Shown piece by piece: positions 1 to 5,381 of a DNA stretch of 6,487 nucleotides (position 1 is its first letter; each line of letters opens with the position of its first letter). Below the pieces are notes generated by a model. The model was not told the DNA's origin and did no database searches. It worked only from the letters and a program-made list of their open reading frames with translations. Both the position numbers and the translations under genes were made by a program. Source of the DNA: Methylococcus sp. UBA6136 (GTDB taxonomy: Bacteria; Pseudomonadota; Gammaproteobacteria; Methylococcales; Methylococcaceae); the NCBI GenBank assembly GCA_002423305.1, contig DIVI01000028.1, forward strand, positions 1-6,487. Direction: 5' to 3'.

Positions 1-44
1 AGTCAATCGGGAGTCCCGCAAGACCTCGGCTGCATATCCGGGTT
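1..44 (+). repeat. Direct repeat copy A (44 bp, cut by window edge)
   Basis: This segment matches 1738-1781 at 42 of 44 positions in the same orientation; the two differences are T/G at repeat positions 7 and 31. It contains CGGGAGTCCCG, a short palindrome centred on one G, followed by AAGACCTCGG and CATATCCGGG. Identity stops abruptly after GGGTT. The left end is unknown because the window starts here. It does not look coding. It is probably one member of an interspersed repeat family, or the boundary of an inserted segment. Confidence 0.75.
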
Positions 45-665
45 GTCGACCGCGACCTTGGCATCCGAACAAACCGCCAGGGCGTCCCCTTGCCGGCTGG
101 AATGGAGTGGTCCTTGAAGCTCCTGAGTTGCGCCTTATCGATACGGAGAGAAACTAAAGTCGGCGAGAGTGGATATGAAACATGTCGCGTCACCAATTCA
201 GCGCGGATAACTTCAGCTAATCCAGCAAACGGACAGGCGATCGGGTCAATGCTTGCGGGGCGATCACGTCGGACTGGGTGGTGAATAAACGGCTCTCTTC
301 CGTTTCGAGTGGAACTGGGTGAACTTCGGTTGTAATGGCAGAACCTGGCCATGCCAGCGGGGCGAGTGCCGATAATGAAAATAGTGCGGCGAGGAACAGT
401 GCAGCAGCAAGCAATCCCCTAGAATCGGGATGAGTTCAGAACAATGGCGCCTACACTTCCACAAGTCTCCCGTGCCGCTCGGGTTAAAGGGGACTCAAAG
501 GTGATTTATTGCGCTTTAGCCTATTCATAAGCACATGACCTACGCATAGCCGGTCAGGTCCTCAAGTTGAGAGGATTGGGTTGCGGGGGTTGTTTTAAGG
601 GCGGCATGAAGCCAGCCCGATGAGAGATTATGTTCCAAGTGTCCGCGACTACACCACAGCCTTCA
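45..665. other. Intergenic stretch with no convincing gene
   Basis: About 620 bases lie between repeat copy A and the end of the toxin gene. Only short open frames occur, and none resembles a family I recognise. The most protein-like is a 65-residue minus-strand frame (217-414) with a TTG start and a hydrophobic N-terminus resembling a signal peptide. Its purine-rich AGGGGA touches the start codon, leaving no normal spacing, and the remainder shows no motif. The stretch 540-600 is rich in G and T. I see no RNA gene or promoter I can defend. Confidence 0.5.
599..618 (-). terminator. Hairpin downstream of the toxin gene, possible terminator
   Basis: GGGCGGC (599-605) pairs with GCC-A-GCCC (611-618), giving a 7-bp GC-rich stem with one bulged base and a 5-nt loop. 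It lies about 48 nt past the toxin stop on the minus strand. The following minus-strand sequence is TTAAAACAA, not a clean T-run, so intrinsic termination is uncertain. It could equally be an RNA-stabilising stem. Confidence 0.25.
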
Positions 666-1205
666 CTAGGGAAACCGAATCTGCGAGAAATGTCGCCCGT
701 TATTGATCGCCGCGCGTTCGACAGATTGGGCACAGGGGATCCATCCATTCCCTTCGAGAAACTGCAGAAACGCCCGCGTACTGACCTTTCTACCGTTCTC
801 CGGCACCAGAAAGGACGCACGGGCAATCTTGTGATCCTCGAATAAAAATACGCCGACGCTGTCTGGCTCTGAAAGGGCCATGTCATGCATGACCTCTTGT
901 ATGGCGAATTCCCCAAGGTTGGCCTTGCTGGCAACACCAGGCTGCTCGACCTGCTGCGCCTGGTAGTGCTGATAAGTCCTTGTCGGCGCAACGGTGATGG
1001 CGTGCTGCTCGACCCAGCGGCCAATTTGTTCACTGGTCGGCGTCACATTCCGTGTGACCTCATTCAGCACCATGTCAACGATGCGTACGGGCCACCCGGG
1101 CTTCAGCAATAAATCGAGGCCACTCGCATAGGCCAAGGTGATCAGGGGGCCTGCGTCCGGCAACAGGATGACTGGAGACGCTCCCGTTCGCGCTAACTCA
1201 GGCAC
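666..1205 (-). CDS. PIN-domain toxin of a toxin-antitoxin pair
   Basis: The predicted product is a 179-residue PIN-fold protein, a likely metal-dependent endoribonuclease acting on cellular RNA in the cytoplasm and held inactive by the upstream partner. The acidic PIN residues appear in order: D17 in LLPDAGPLITLA, E49 in VLNEV, E99 in NLGEFAIQEV, and D124 in LFEDHKIARASF. The start is GTG at 1205, inside the last codons of the antitoxin gene (8-nt overlap, 1198-1205), which points to translational coupling. N-terminal residues 1-11 precede the first strand and are not conserved-looking, so a later start is possible but none stands out. The layout resembles DUF3368-like and VapC-like toxins, though 179 residues is longer than a typical VapC (about 130-140). 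The PIN assignment is fairly sure. The RNA target cannot be read from sequence. Confidence 0.78.
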   Translation of the reverse strand: MPELARTGASPVILLPDAGPLITLAYASGLDLLLKPGWPVRIVDMVLNEVTRNVTPTSEQIGRWVEQHAITVAPTRTYQHYQAQQVEQPGVASKANLGEFAIQEVMHDMALSEPDSVGVFLFEDHKIARASFLVPENGRKVSTRAFLQFLEGNGWIPCAQSVERAAINNGRHFSQIRFP

Positions 1206-1542
1206 TCAGGGCTCGCAGGGTCTCAACCATGTCTTGCGTTGTGGCTTCCGGCAACCGAGGCATCGGCAAATGGGCTTGAGCCATCAAGAGAAACAAATCT
1301 TCATCGCTGTCGATGCTGAGTTGTCGTTTGGCCTGAAGATCATTGATCCGACCCAGGGAAAAATCGAGCAGGCACCGAAAGTTTTCATTTTCGCCCGCCT
1401 CCGCTGCTTCAAAGGTTTCTACCAGGTAACGCAGCTCAGCATTGAAGAGTGCGTTGACGGAGGTTTCCGTCTTGGCGGCGATGATTTTGGCGCGCTTGAG
1501 CAGATCACGATCGACGGCACCGGTGAAGTTGACGGTGGCCAT
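1198..1542 (-). CDS. Ribbon-helix-helix-like antitoxin
   Basis: This 114-residue protein is the likely DNA-binding antitoxin for the PIN toxin that overlaps its 3' end. The N-terminus (about residues 1-45) has a short strand, ATVNFTGAVDRDLLKRAKII, and then two helices (AAKTETSVNALFNAELRYLV), the pattern of ribbon-helix-helix antitoxins. The C-terminal half is acidic and helical and would be the toxin-binding part. I chose ATG at 1542 over upstream in-frame codons at 1566 and 1596. A GTGGGG ribosome-binding-like sequence sits just before 1542, and the codon at 1596 lies inside the apparent -35 box. The order antitoxin-then-toxin is normal for type II modules. Two TAAGTGT boxes in its promoter suggest autoregulation. 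The fold is inferred from the pattern, not from a search. Confidence 0.7.
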   Translation of the reverse strand: MATVNFTGAVDRDLLKRAKIIAAKTETSVNALFNAELRYLVETFEAAEAGENENFRCLLDFSLGRINDLQAKRQLSIDSDEDLFLLMAQAHLPMPRLPEATTQDMVETLRALSA

Positions 1543-1567
1543 TGGAACCCCACGGATAGAACACATG

Positions 1568-1596
1568 ATTAAGTGTAGCACAGGGCTAAGTGTCAA
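1568..1596 (-). promoter_or_regulatory. Sigma-70 type promoter of the toxin-antitoxin operon
   Basis: On the minus strand TTGACA (1591-1596) is a perfect -35 box. It is followed by exactly 17 bp and CTTAAT (1568-1573), which matches four of six -10 consensus positions. Transcription would begin near 1561, leaving a leader of about 20 nt before the ATG at 1542. This spacing supports the chosen antitoxin start. Confidence 0.6.
1570..1593. promoter_or_regulatory. Paired TAAGTGT operator boxes
   Basis: TAAGTGT occurs at 1570-1576 and again at 1587-1593, offset by 17 bp in the same orientation, and the two copies overlap the -10 and -35 boxes. An ACAC at 1561-1564 adds partial inverted symmetry with the first box. 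Ribbon-helix-helix antitoxins typically bind short repeated boxes over their own promoter, so these are good candidate operators. Binding itself is inferred. Confidence 0.45.
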
Positions 1597-1679
1597 TTCA
1601 TGGCGACCATTACGCCAATTATCGATATCAAGCCAAAGCCAATCTGTATATCACGGCCCGCGGCCAGATTTAGTCCGTA

Positions 1680-1709
1680 GCTGGGTTGGAGCGATAGCGA
1701 AAACCCAGC
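1680..1709. repeat. Stem-loop repeat (GCTGGGTT / AACCCAGC)
   Basis: GCTGGGTT (1680-1687) and AACCCAGC (1702-1709) are perfect 8-bp inverted repeats around a 14-nt loop containing GCGATAGCG. The TGGGTT...GCGATAGCG...AACCCA arrangement resembles intergenic repeats common in gammaproteobacterial genomes. It lies in non-coding DNA between the toxin-antitoxin promoter and repeat copy B. No T-run follows on either strand, so a repeat is likelier than a terminator. Confidence 0.55.
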
Positions 1710-1737
1710 ATTTCCAGGCCACATTGGATCGAGCTCA

Positions 1738-1781
1738 AGTCAAGCGGGAGTCCCGCAAGACCTCGGCGGCATATCCGGGTT
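1738..1781 (+). repeat. Direct repeat copy B (44 bp)
   Basis: This is the second copy of the repeat at 1-44, with two mismatches. Here the palindrome is GCGGGAGTCCCGC (6 bp arms around a central G). It ends in GGGTT, beyond which the copies diverge. The two copies bracket the toxin-antitoxin module. Confidence 0.8.
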
Positions 1782-1830
1782 TCCTTGCCGGCCCATGCCC
1801 GCCTGCAATGCCCTCTGCAGACTGGCGTGA

Positions 1831-2279
1831 TCAGGTATCTTGGCCTTCGGACTCAACTGCGGGAATAGCCGGCAATGCGGTCGGAAGCGCAGTATCAAGC
1901 CCCTCTCCCCGTCGGGGAGAGGGGTTGGGGTGAGGGGCGAGTAGCGCCTGGACGATCGATTCCAGCACCGCCTCTCCCTGCTGCAACACCTCGTTGTTCC
2001 AGTAACGCAGGACGCGGTTGCCCTGCATTGCCAGAAACTGGGAGCGGCCCTCATCGTAGTCCTCCTGCTGTCTATGCTGCGAGCCATCAACCTCGATCAC
2101 CAGCCCTAGCTCCAGACAGATGAAATCTACGATGTAGGGCCGATCGGCACCTGCCGTTTGAATTTATGGCCGAGCAACTGCCGATTGAGCAGACGTTGCC
2201 AAAGCCACTTCTCGGCGTCGGTGCTGTTTCGGCGAAGTTCACGGGCATGCTGCTGTTGCAGGGATGGGTGTTTGGACAT
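1831..2279 (-). pseudogene. DUF559 (Vsr-like endonuclease fold) gene with a frameshift
   Basis: Two adjacent minus-strand frames join into one DUF559 protein. The first (ATG at 2279) contains RRNSTDAEKWLWQRLLNRQL and GHKFKRQVPIGP, then stops at 2127. The second resumes with YIVDFICLELGLVIEVDGSQ and RVLRYWNNEVLQQGEAVLES. The break is at GGGCC near 2137-2140: restoring one base converts GPTS-stop into GPYIVDF. Repaired, the product is about 149 residues. DUF559 proteins share a Vsr/PD-(D/E)XK-like nuclease fold, and the D of VDF and the E and D of IEVDG are the likely acidic site. Their biological role is not established. The C-terminal tail, APHPNPSPRRGEG and about 25 residues more, is translated from the palindromic repeat at 1897-1939 and the DNA beyond it. 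The family call is strong. Whether the missing base is real or a sequencing error cannot be decided here. Confidence 0.8.
1897..1939 (-). repeat. Left 43-bp palindromic repeat flanking the DUF559 gene
   Basis: CCCCTCTCCCC (1900-1910) and GGGGAGAGGGG (1914-1924) form an 11-bp hairpin with loop GTC, extended by TTGGGGTGAGGGGC. Its reverse complement equals 2312-2354 except for one loop base. It belongs to a widespread interspersed C/G-rich repeat type that reads as PHPNPSP in one frame, and here it supplies coding sequence for the DUF559 tail. Confidence 0.88.
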
Positions 2280-2311
2280 GGTTGGATGTTGGTGTCGAGG
2301 TTCAAGCCCCC

Positions 2312-2354
2312 CGCCCCTCACCCCAACCCCTCTCCCCGCCGGGGAGAGGGGCTT
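2312..2354 (+). repeat. Right 43-bp palindromic repeat flanking the DUF559 gene
   Basis: The hairpin arms are CCCCTCTCCCC (2327-2337) and GGGGAGAGGGG (2341-2351), with loop GCC, preceded by CCCCTCACCCCAA. It is inverted relative to the left copy and identical to it at 42 of 43 positions. It lies 32 nt upstream of the DUF559 start, so with the left copy it frames a 458-bp unit (1897-2354). Confidence 0.88.
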
Positions 2355-2450
2355 TAGGGGCCGACACGGCCATTATGTTCACTGACCGATGCTGACGGTC
2401 CCGCGCCTCGAAGTAATGCCCCAGTCTTCCCACATGGATTTTGGAAACAG

Positions 2451-2473
2451 CTGCCGCTAATCTGAAGCGGCGG
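2451..2473. repeat. Hairpin next to the IS66 remnant
   Basis: GCCGCT (2453-2458) pairs perfectly with AGCGGC (2466-2471) around a 7-nt loop, and two further outer pairs (one G-T wobble) are possible. It sits 4 bases beyond the IS66 stop codon at 2478. No T-run follows on the minus strand. It may be part of the insertion sequence end or a weak terminator. Confidence 0.3.
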
Positions 2474-2477
2474 GGTC

Positions 2478-2969
2478 TTAGGTGGTTTGACGGAGTTCCC
2501 AGCCTTGGATGGGCAAAAGATCATCGATCCGATGGTTCGGCCAGACGGGAATGCATTTCAGGGTATTTTTCAGCCAGGCATAGGGGTCGATGCCGTTCAG
2601 CTTGGCCGTGCCGATCAGTGATTGGAGGATAGCCGTCCTCTGTCCTGAGCGTTCGGAGCCGACGAACAGCCAGTTTTTCTTGCCGATGGCGACCGGACGG
2701 ATGCTTCTTTCCACTGGGTTATTGTCGATCGGAAGATCTCCGGTGTGCGCGTAACGCGATAACACCTCCCATCGCTTGAGACTGTAATCGATCAAGAATA
2801 CGAACAGGAATCCACCCGATGAATAGGAGGGTTGACCGTAGGCGACGATCCACTCGAGAAACGTACAAACGTCGACCCCCAATGTATCGGCGTAGTCCGC
2901 CAGTGTCTGGCTACCTCGGAGCCAGGCATCCACCATGACCATTCTCTTCCGTCTTGTCATCTTGCTCAC
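2478..2969 (-). pseudogene. IS66-family transposase remnant, internally deleted
   Basis: This 163-codon open frame is a chimera. Residues about 1-45 (RRKRMVMVDAWLRGSQTLAD, then TFLEWIVAYG) look like the helix-turn-helix start of an IS66 OrfA-type protein. Residues about 60-155 are the C-terminus of the IS66 DDE transposase: IDYSLKRWEVLSRYAHTGDL, DNNPVERSIRPVAIGKKNW and TAKLNGIDPYAWLKNTL. Full IS66 transposases are about 500 residues, so the zinc-finger-like region and the first two catalytic acids are gone; only the third acid, E87 in NNPVERS, remains. The junction lies about 2790-2835. The start is ATG at 2969 with GGAG 8 nt before it. The frame stays open across the deletion, but the product cannot be a working transposase. 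I could not find terminal inverted repeats. Confidence 0.82.
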
Positions 2970-2987
2970 TCCACAAAAGGTAGGAGC

Positions 2988-3511
2988 ATGACGGCTGAAG
3001 TTACGAAGTCACCGATGGGACGGTTGGGCGCTTACGATGAAGCGGACTATCCGGCCACGGACTTTGCCGACCTCTACCACGCTCGCTGGCGAATCGAAGA
3101 GGCGTTCAAGCGGATCAAACACCGTCTGGCTCGGGAGCAGATATCGGGCATCTCATGGCTCGCGGCCCAGCAGGACTTTGGCGCCAAGCTGCTCTGCGAC
3201 AACCTCAATGCCCTGGCTGTCTGGGCGGCAGCGCCCGAACCGGTCACCCCGGTCCAGGCAACTTTAGTCGAACCTACAAGATCAACCGAACCGCCAGCTT
3301 CAGCCTGCTTAAAAGCCGCTTACAGCGCTGGCTTTTAAAGGCTTTGCCTTCCCTTGATGAGATCACCCAGGCATTGGCCGAACTGCTCAAAAAGCACGTC
3401 GCCTTCCTGCCGTTCGCTACCAAGCCTCGAACTCAAGCGATCAAACCACACAACACTTCGCCTATAAATCAATCGTATAGCAACGAGGCTGGCTTAAGTT
3501 GTGAGGATTGA
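2988..3511 (+). pseudogene. IS4-family transposase remnant (C-terminal part, frameshifted)
   Basis: The plus-strand frame contains ADLYHARWRIEEAFKRIKHR (starting at 3069), which carries the exact IS4 YREK signature Y-x2-R-x3-E-x6-K (Y at 3075, K at 3117); its E is the third catalytic acid of the DDE site. It continues as GISWLAAQQDFGAKLLCDNL. Between about 3230 and 3262 the reading moves to another frame (consistent with loss of one base), where NFSRTYKINRTASFSLLKSR and a helical tail run to a stop at 3509-3511. The N-terminal two thirds, with both other catalytic residues, are absent. Family resemblance becomes clear only from about 3045, so the true edge is between 2988 and 3045. It abuts the IS66 remnant head to head. 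It is a non-functional relic. Confidence 0.83.
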
Positions 3512-3581
3512 GTCGGCCATGGGGCCAGGCCACCGGAAGTCTCGCTATAAAGTCTTGCGGACCGCGTTATTACAGCGACTC

Positions 3582-3637
3582 AACGGCTGGACATGCAAGA
3601 TTATCGGACGTTGTCTGAACGGGTGGACACGCAAAAT
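3582..3637 (+). repeat. Imperfect 20-bp direct repeat pair, 36-bp period
   Basis: AACGGCTGGACATGCAAGAT (3582-3601) and AACGGGTGGACACGCAAAAT (3618-3637) agree at 17 of 20 positions. They lie in the non-coding stretch between the IS4 relic and the end of the DUF2237 gene. No function is apparent. It may be a decayed duplication or a protein-binding site pair. Confidence 0.4.
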
Positions 3638-3654
3638 AAGACGCTTGATAGCGT
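3634..3654 (-). terminator. Possible terminator of the lipid operon
   Basis: On the minus strand ACGCT-ATCA-AGCGT (3654 down to 3641) forms a 5-bp stem followed by CTTATTTT. It starts about 45 nt past the DUF2237 stop. The stem is short, so the call is tentative. A second perfect 6-bp hairpin, GATCGC/GCGATC, lies nearer the stop at 3672-3688 but has no T-run. Confidence 0.35.
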
Positions 3655-3699
3655 GCCTTTTGCTCTCGAATGATCGCTCACGGCGATCTGATTCTGCCC

Positions 3700-4071
3700 T
3701 CAGTTGGCCCAGGCGTTAGCCTGAAGCTGCTCAAGACTGACAATTTCCAGCGCCTTTTCATGGGTGCTCTCCAGCACGACCCTCGGGGCGACATCGGCTT
3801 CAAAGGCTTCTTTCCAGCGCATTACACACAGACACCAGCGGTCACCGGGCTTGAGGCCCGGAAAGTCATACTCCGGACGAGGGGAAATCAGATCGTTACC
3901 GCGGGAGAGTGAAAAGCGCAGGAAGGCATCGGTTACCCGCGCACAAATGACATGGGTGCCGAAGTCATGTTCATCGGTGTTGCAACAGCCGTCCCGGAAA
4001 AAGCCGGTCAGTGGATTAAGCGAGCAGGGCACCAGTTCGGTGCCGAGGACATTGAGTGCCTTCTGGTTCAT
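3700..4071 (-). CDS. DUF2237 family protein
   Basis: This 123-residue protein matches the DUF2237 pattern along its whole length: NVLGTELVPCSLNPLTGFFR, then DGCCNT (28-32), RGNDL (57-61), FPGLKPGDRWCLC (70-82) and APRVVLESTHEKALEIV (95-111). Conserved cysteines at C16, C29, C30, C43, C80 and C82 stand out and could bind metal or take part in redox chemistry, but no function is established for the family. It appears cytoplasmic, with no signal peptide or membrane segment. The ATG at 4071 was chosen because family similarity begins right there; the 44 upstream codons look like non-coding DNA. No clear Shine-Dalgarno precedes it. It lies 56 nt downstream of the methyltransferase gene on the same strand, so it is probably the last gene of that operon. 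Confidence 0.88.
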   Translation of the reverse strand: MNQKALNVLGTELVPCSLNPLTGFFRDGCCNTDEHDFGTHVICARVTDAFLRFSLSRGNDLISPRPEYDFPGLKPGDRWCLCVMRWKEAFEADVAPRVVLESTHEKALEIVSLEQLQANAWAN

Positions 4072-4127
4072 GGTGTGCCGGGTAGGGGAGGGAATCGGTT
4101 GAGATTGGTTGCGTGGGTCGGCAATCT

Positions 4128-5381
4128 CTAGCCCCGATAGAGGGGTTTGGCCATCAACATGTGGACGTCGCCGAGCGCCCGTTCCTCGAAGCCGCCTTCG
4201 CAATACGCCAGATAGAATTCCCAGAGACGAATGAAAGGTTCCGAGTAACCCTGGGCGCGGACTTCATCGAGGCTCGCCATGAAGGCTTCACGCCAAGAGC
4301 GCAGGGTCGTGGCGTAATGTGGGCCGATATCGTCCAGCTGGATCAGCTGCAGATCGGACGCATGGGTGGCCGCATCGACCAAGGCTGAAATGGCCGGAAT
4401 GCAACTGCCCGGGAATATATGGCGCTTGATGAAATCCACTTCATCTCGGGCGCGGCGATATTCACGATCGTTGATGGTGATGGCCTGTAACAGCATGATG
4501 CCGTCCGGTTTCAGCAGGTCGGCGCATTTGCGAAAGAAGGTTTTGAAGTAGTGGTGCCCAACTGCTTCGATCATCTCGATCGAGACCAGCTTGTCATAGC
4601 GGCCTTCGAGCTTGCGGTAATCCTCCTTGAGCAGGGTGATCCGGTCCTCCAGGCCCGCTTCGCGGATACTCTCCGCCGCCCATTGATGCTGTCGTTCAGA
4701 AATCGTGGTGGTGGTGACATGGCAACCATAATGGGTGGCCGCATGCAGGGCGAAACCGCCCCAGCCGGTGCCGATTTCGACCACGCGGTCGCCGGGCTGC
4801 AAATTCAAGCGTTGGCAGATGCGGTCGAGTTTGGCGATCGAGGCATCCTTCAACGACATCTTCGCGCGCTCAAACAGGGCGCACGAATACATCATGGTTT
4901 CATCCAGAAACAGCTGAAAGAATTCATTGCCGAGGTCGTAATGGGCGGCAATATTGCGCTGGCTGCCTTCCTCGGTATTACGGTTCCAGGCATGCAGCAA
5001 CTTCCTGATCGGCGTAGTGACCAGTGACAGGCCGCCATCGAGGCCATCCAGAACATGCCGGTTGCGAACGAGGATGCGGACCAGTCCGACCAGATCGGAG
5101 CAACGCCATGCCCCGGACATGTAGCTCTCTGCCGCGCCCAGGCTGCCGCCGAACACGGTGTTGCCGTAGAACGAAGGGTGTTCGACGTCGATGCGGACGG
5201 AAACCGGAAATGCTTCGCTGACCTGGCCAAAGCGGGTGATGTCGCCATCCGCCAGAATGATTTCACCGGACTGCAGTTGAGCCAGTTGGCGACGCAGCAT
5301 CGAAGCCGCCCAACCGTTGAGTCGGCCGGGCTGGCGAACACGGGAAAAGCTGTTCGCGGTGATCGCGATGGAGTTTTTCAT
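4128..5381 (-). CDS. cfa: Cyclopropane-fatty-acyl-phospholipid synthase family methyltransferase
   Basis: This 417-residue SAM-dependent enzyme of the CFA synthase family transfers a methyl or methylene group from SAM to the double bond of unsaturated acyl chains in membrane phospholipids. The N-terminal domain (about 1-130) is the lipid-binding part, with FYGNTVFGGSLGAAESYMSG at 71-90. The catalytic domain begins at AAHYDLGNEFF (145-155), followed by MYSCALF with C167. SAM motif I is VEIGTGWGGFA (201-211). SIEMIEAVGHHY carries E272, FIKRHIFPGSCIP is at 318-329, and FYLAYCEGGF at 389-398 holds Y390. Compared by memory with E. coli Cfa, the catalytic Cys, Glu and Tyr are present, but the position of the bicarbonate-binding His (LLHTIG) reads LLQAIT, so Q299 replaces His. 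This suggests a CFA-like subfamily and perhaps a different product. The ATG at 5381 overlaps the DUF1365 stop as ATGA, implying translational coupling. Confidence 0.92.
   Translation of the reverse strand: MKNSIAITANSFSRVRQPGRLNGWAASMLRRQLAQLQSGEIILADGDITRFGQVSEAFPVSVRIDVEHPSFYGNTVFGGSLGAAESYMSGAWRCSDLVGLVRILVRNRHVLDGLDGGLSLVTTPIRKLLHAWNRNTEEGSQRNIAAHYDLGNEFFQLFLDETMMYSCALFERAKMSLKDASIAKLDRICQRLNLQPGDRVVEIGTGWGGFALHAATHYGCHVTTTTISERQHQWAAESIREAGLEDRITLLKEDYRKLEGRYDKLVSIEMIEAVGHHYFKTFFRKCADLLKPDGIMLLQAITINDREYRRARDEVDFIKRHIFPGSCIPAISALVDAATHASDLQLIQLDDIGPHYATTLRSWREAFMASLDEVRAQGYSEPFIRLWEFYLAYCEGGFEERALGDVHMLMAKPLYRG

Noticed and set aside
217..414. 65-residue minus-strand frame with a signal-peptide-like N-terminus
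   Set aside because: It has a TTG start with no spacing to the purine-rich sequence, no family resemblance and no conserved neighbour; it may be chance in C/G-rich DNA.
554..1033. 159-codon minus-strand frame overlapping the toxin gene
   Set aside because: It lies out of frame with the PIN toxin, which has clear catalytic motifs; composition is Arg/Ser-rich as expected of a shadow.
1680..1709. Hairpin as an intrinsic terminator
   Set aside because: No T-run follows on either strand, and no gene ends next to it on the strand required.
2166..2357. Plus-strand frame ending in PHPNPSPRRGEGL
   Set aside because: It runs antisense to the DUF559 gene; the ending is just the palindromic repeat translated, a frequent annotation artefact.
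1..3700. CRISPR array or tRNA gene
   Set aside because: Repeats occur only in pairs with unequal spacing, and no cloverleaf or TTCGANTC-type T-loop context was recognised.
3501..3719. 72-codon plus-strand frame after the IS4 relic
   Set aside because: No family resemblance; Arg-rich composition and the imperfect 20-bp repeat explain its pattern.
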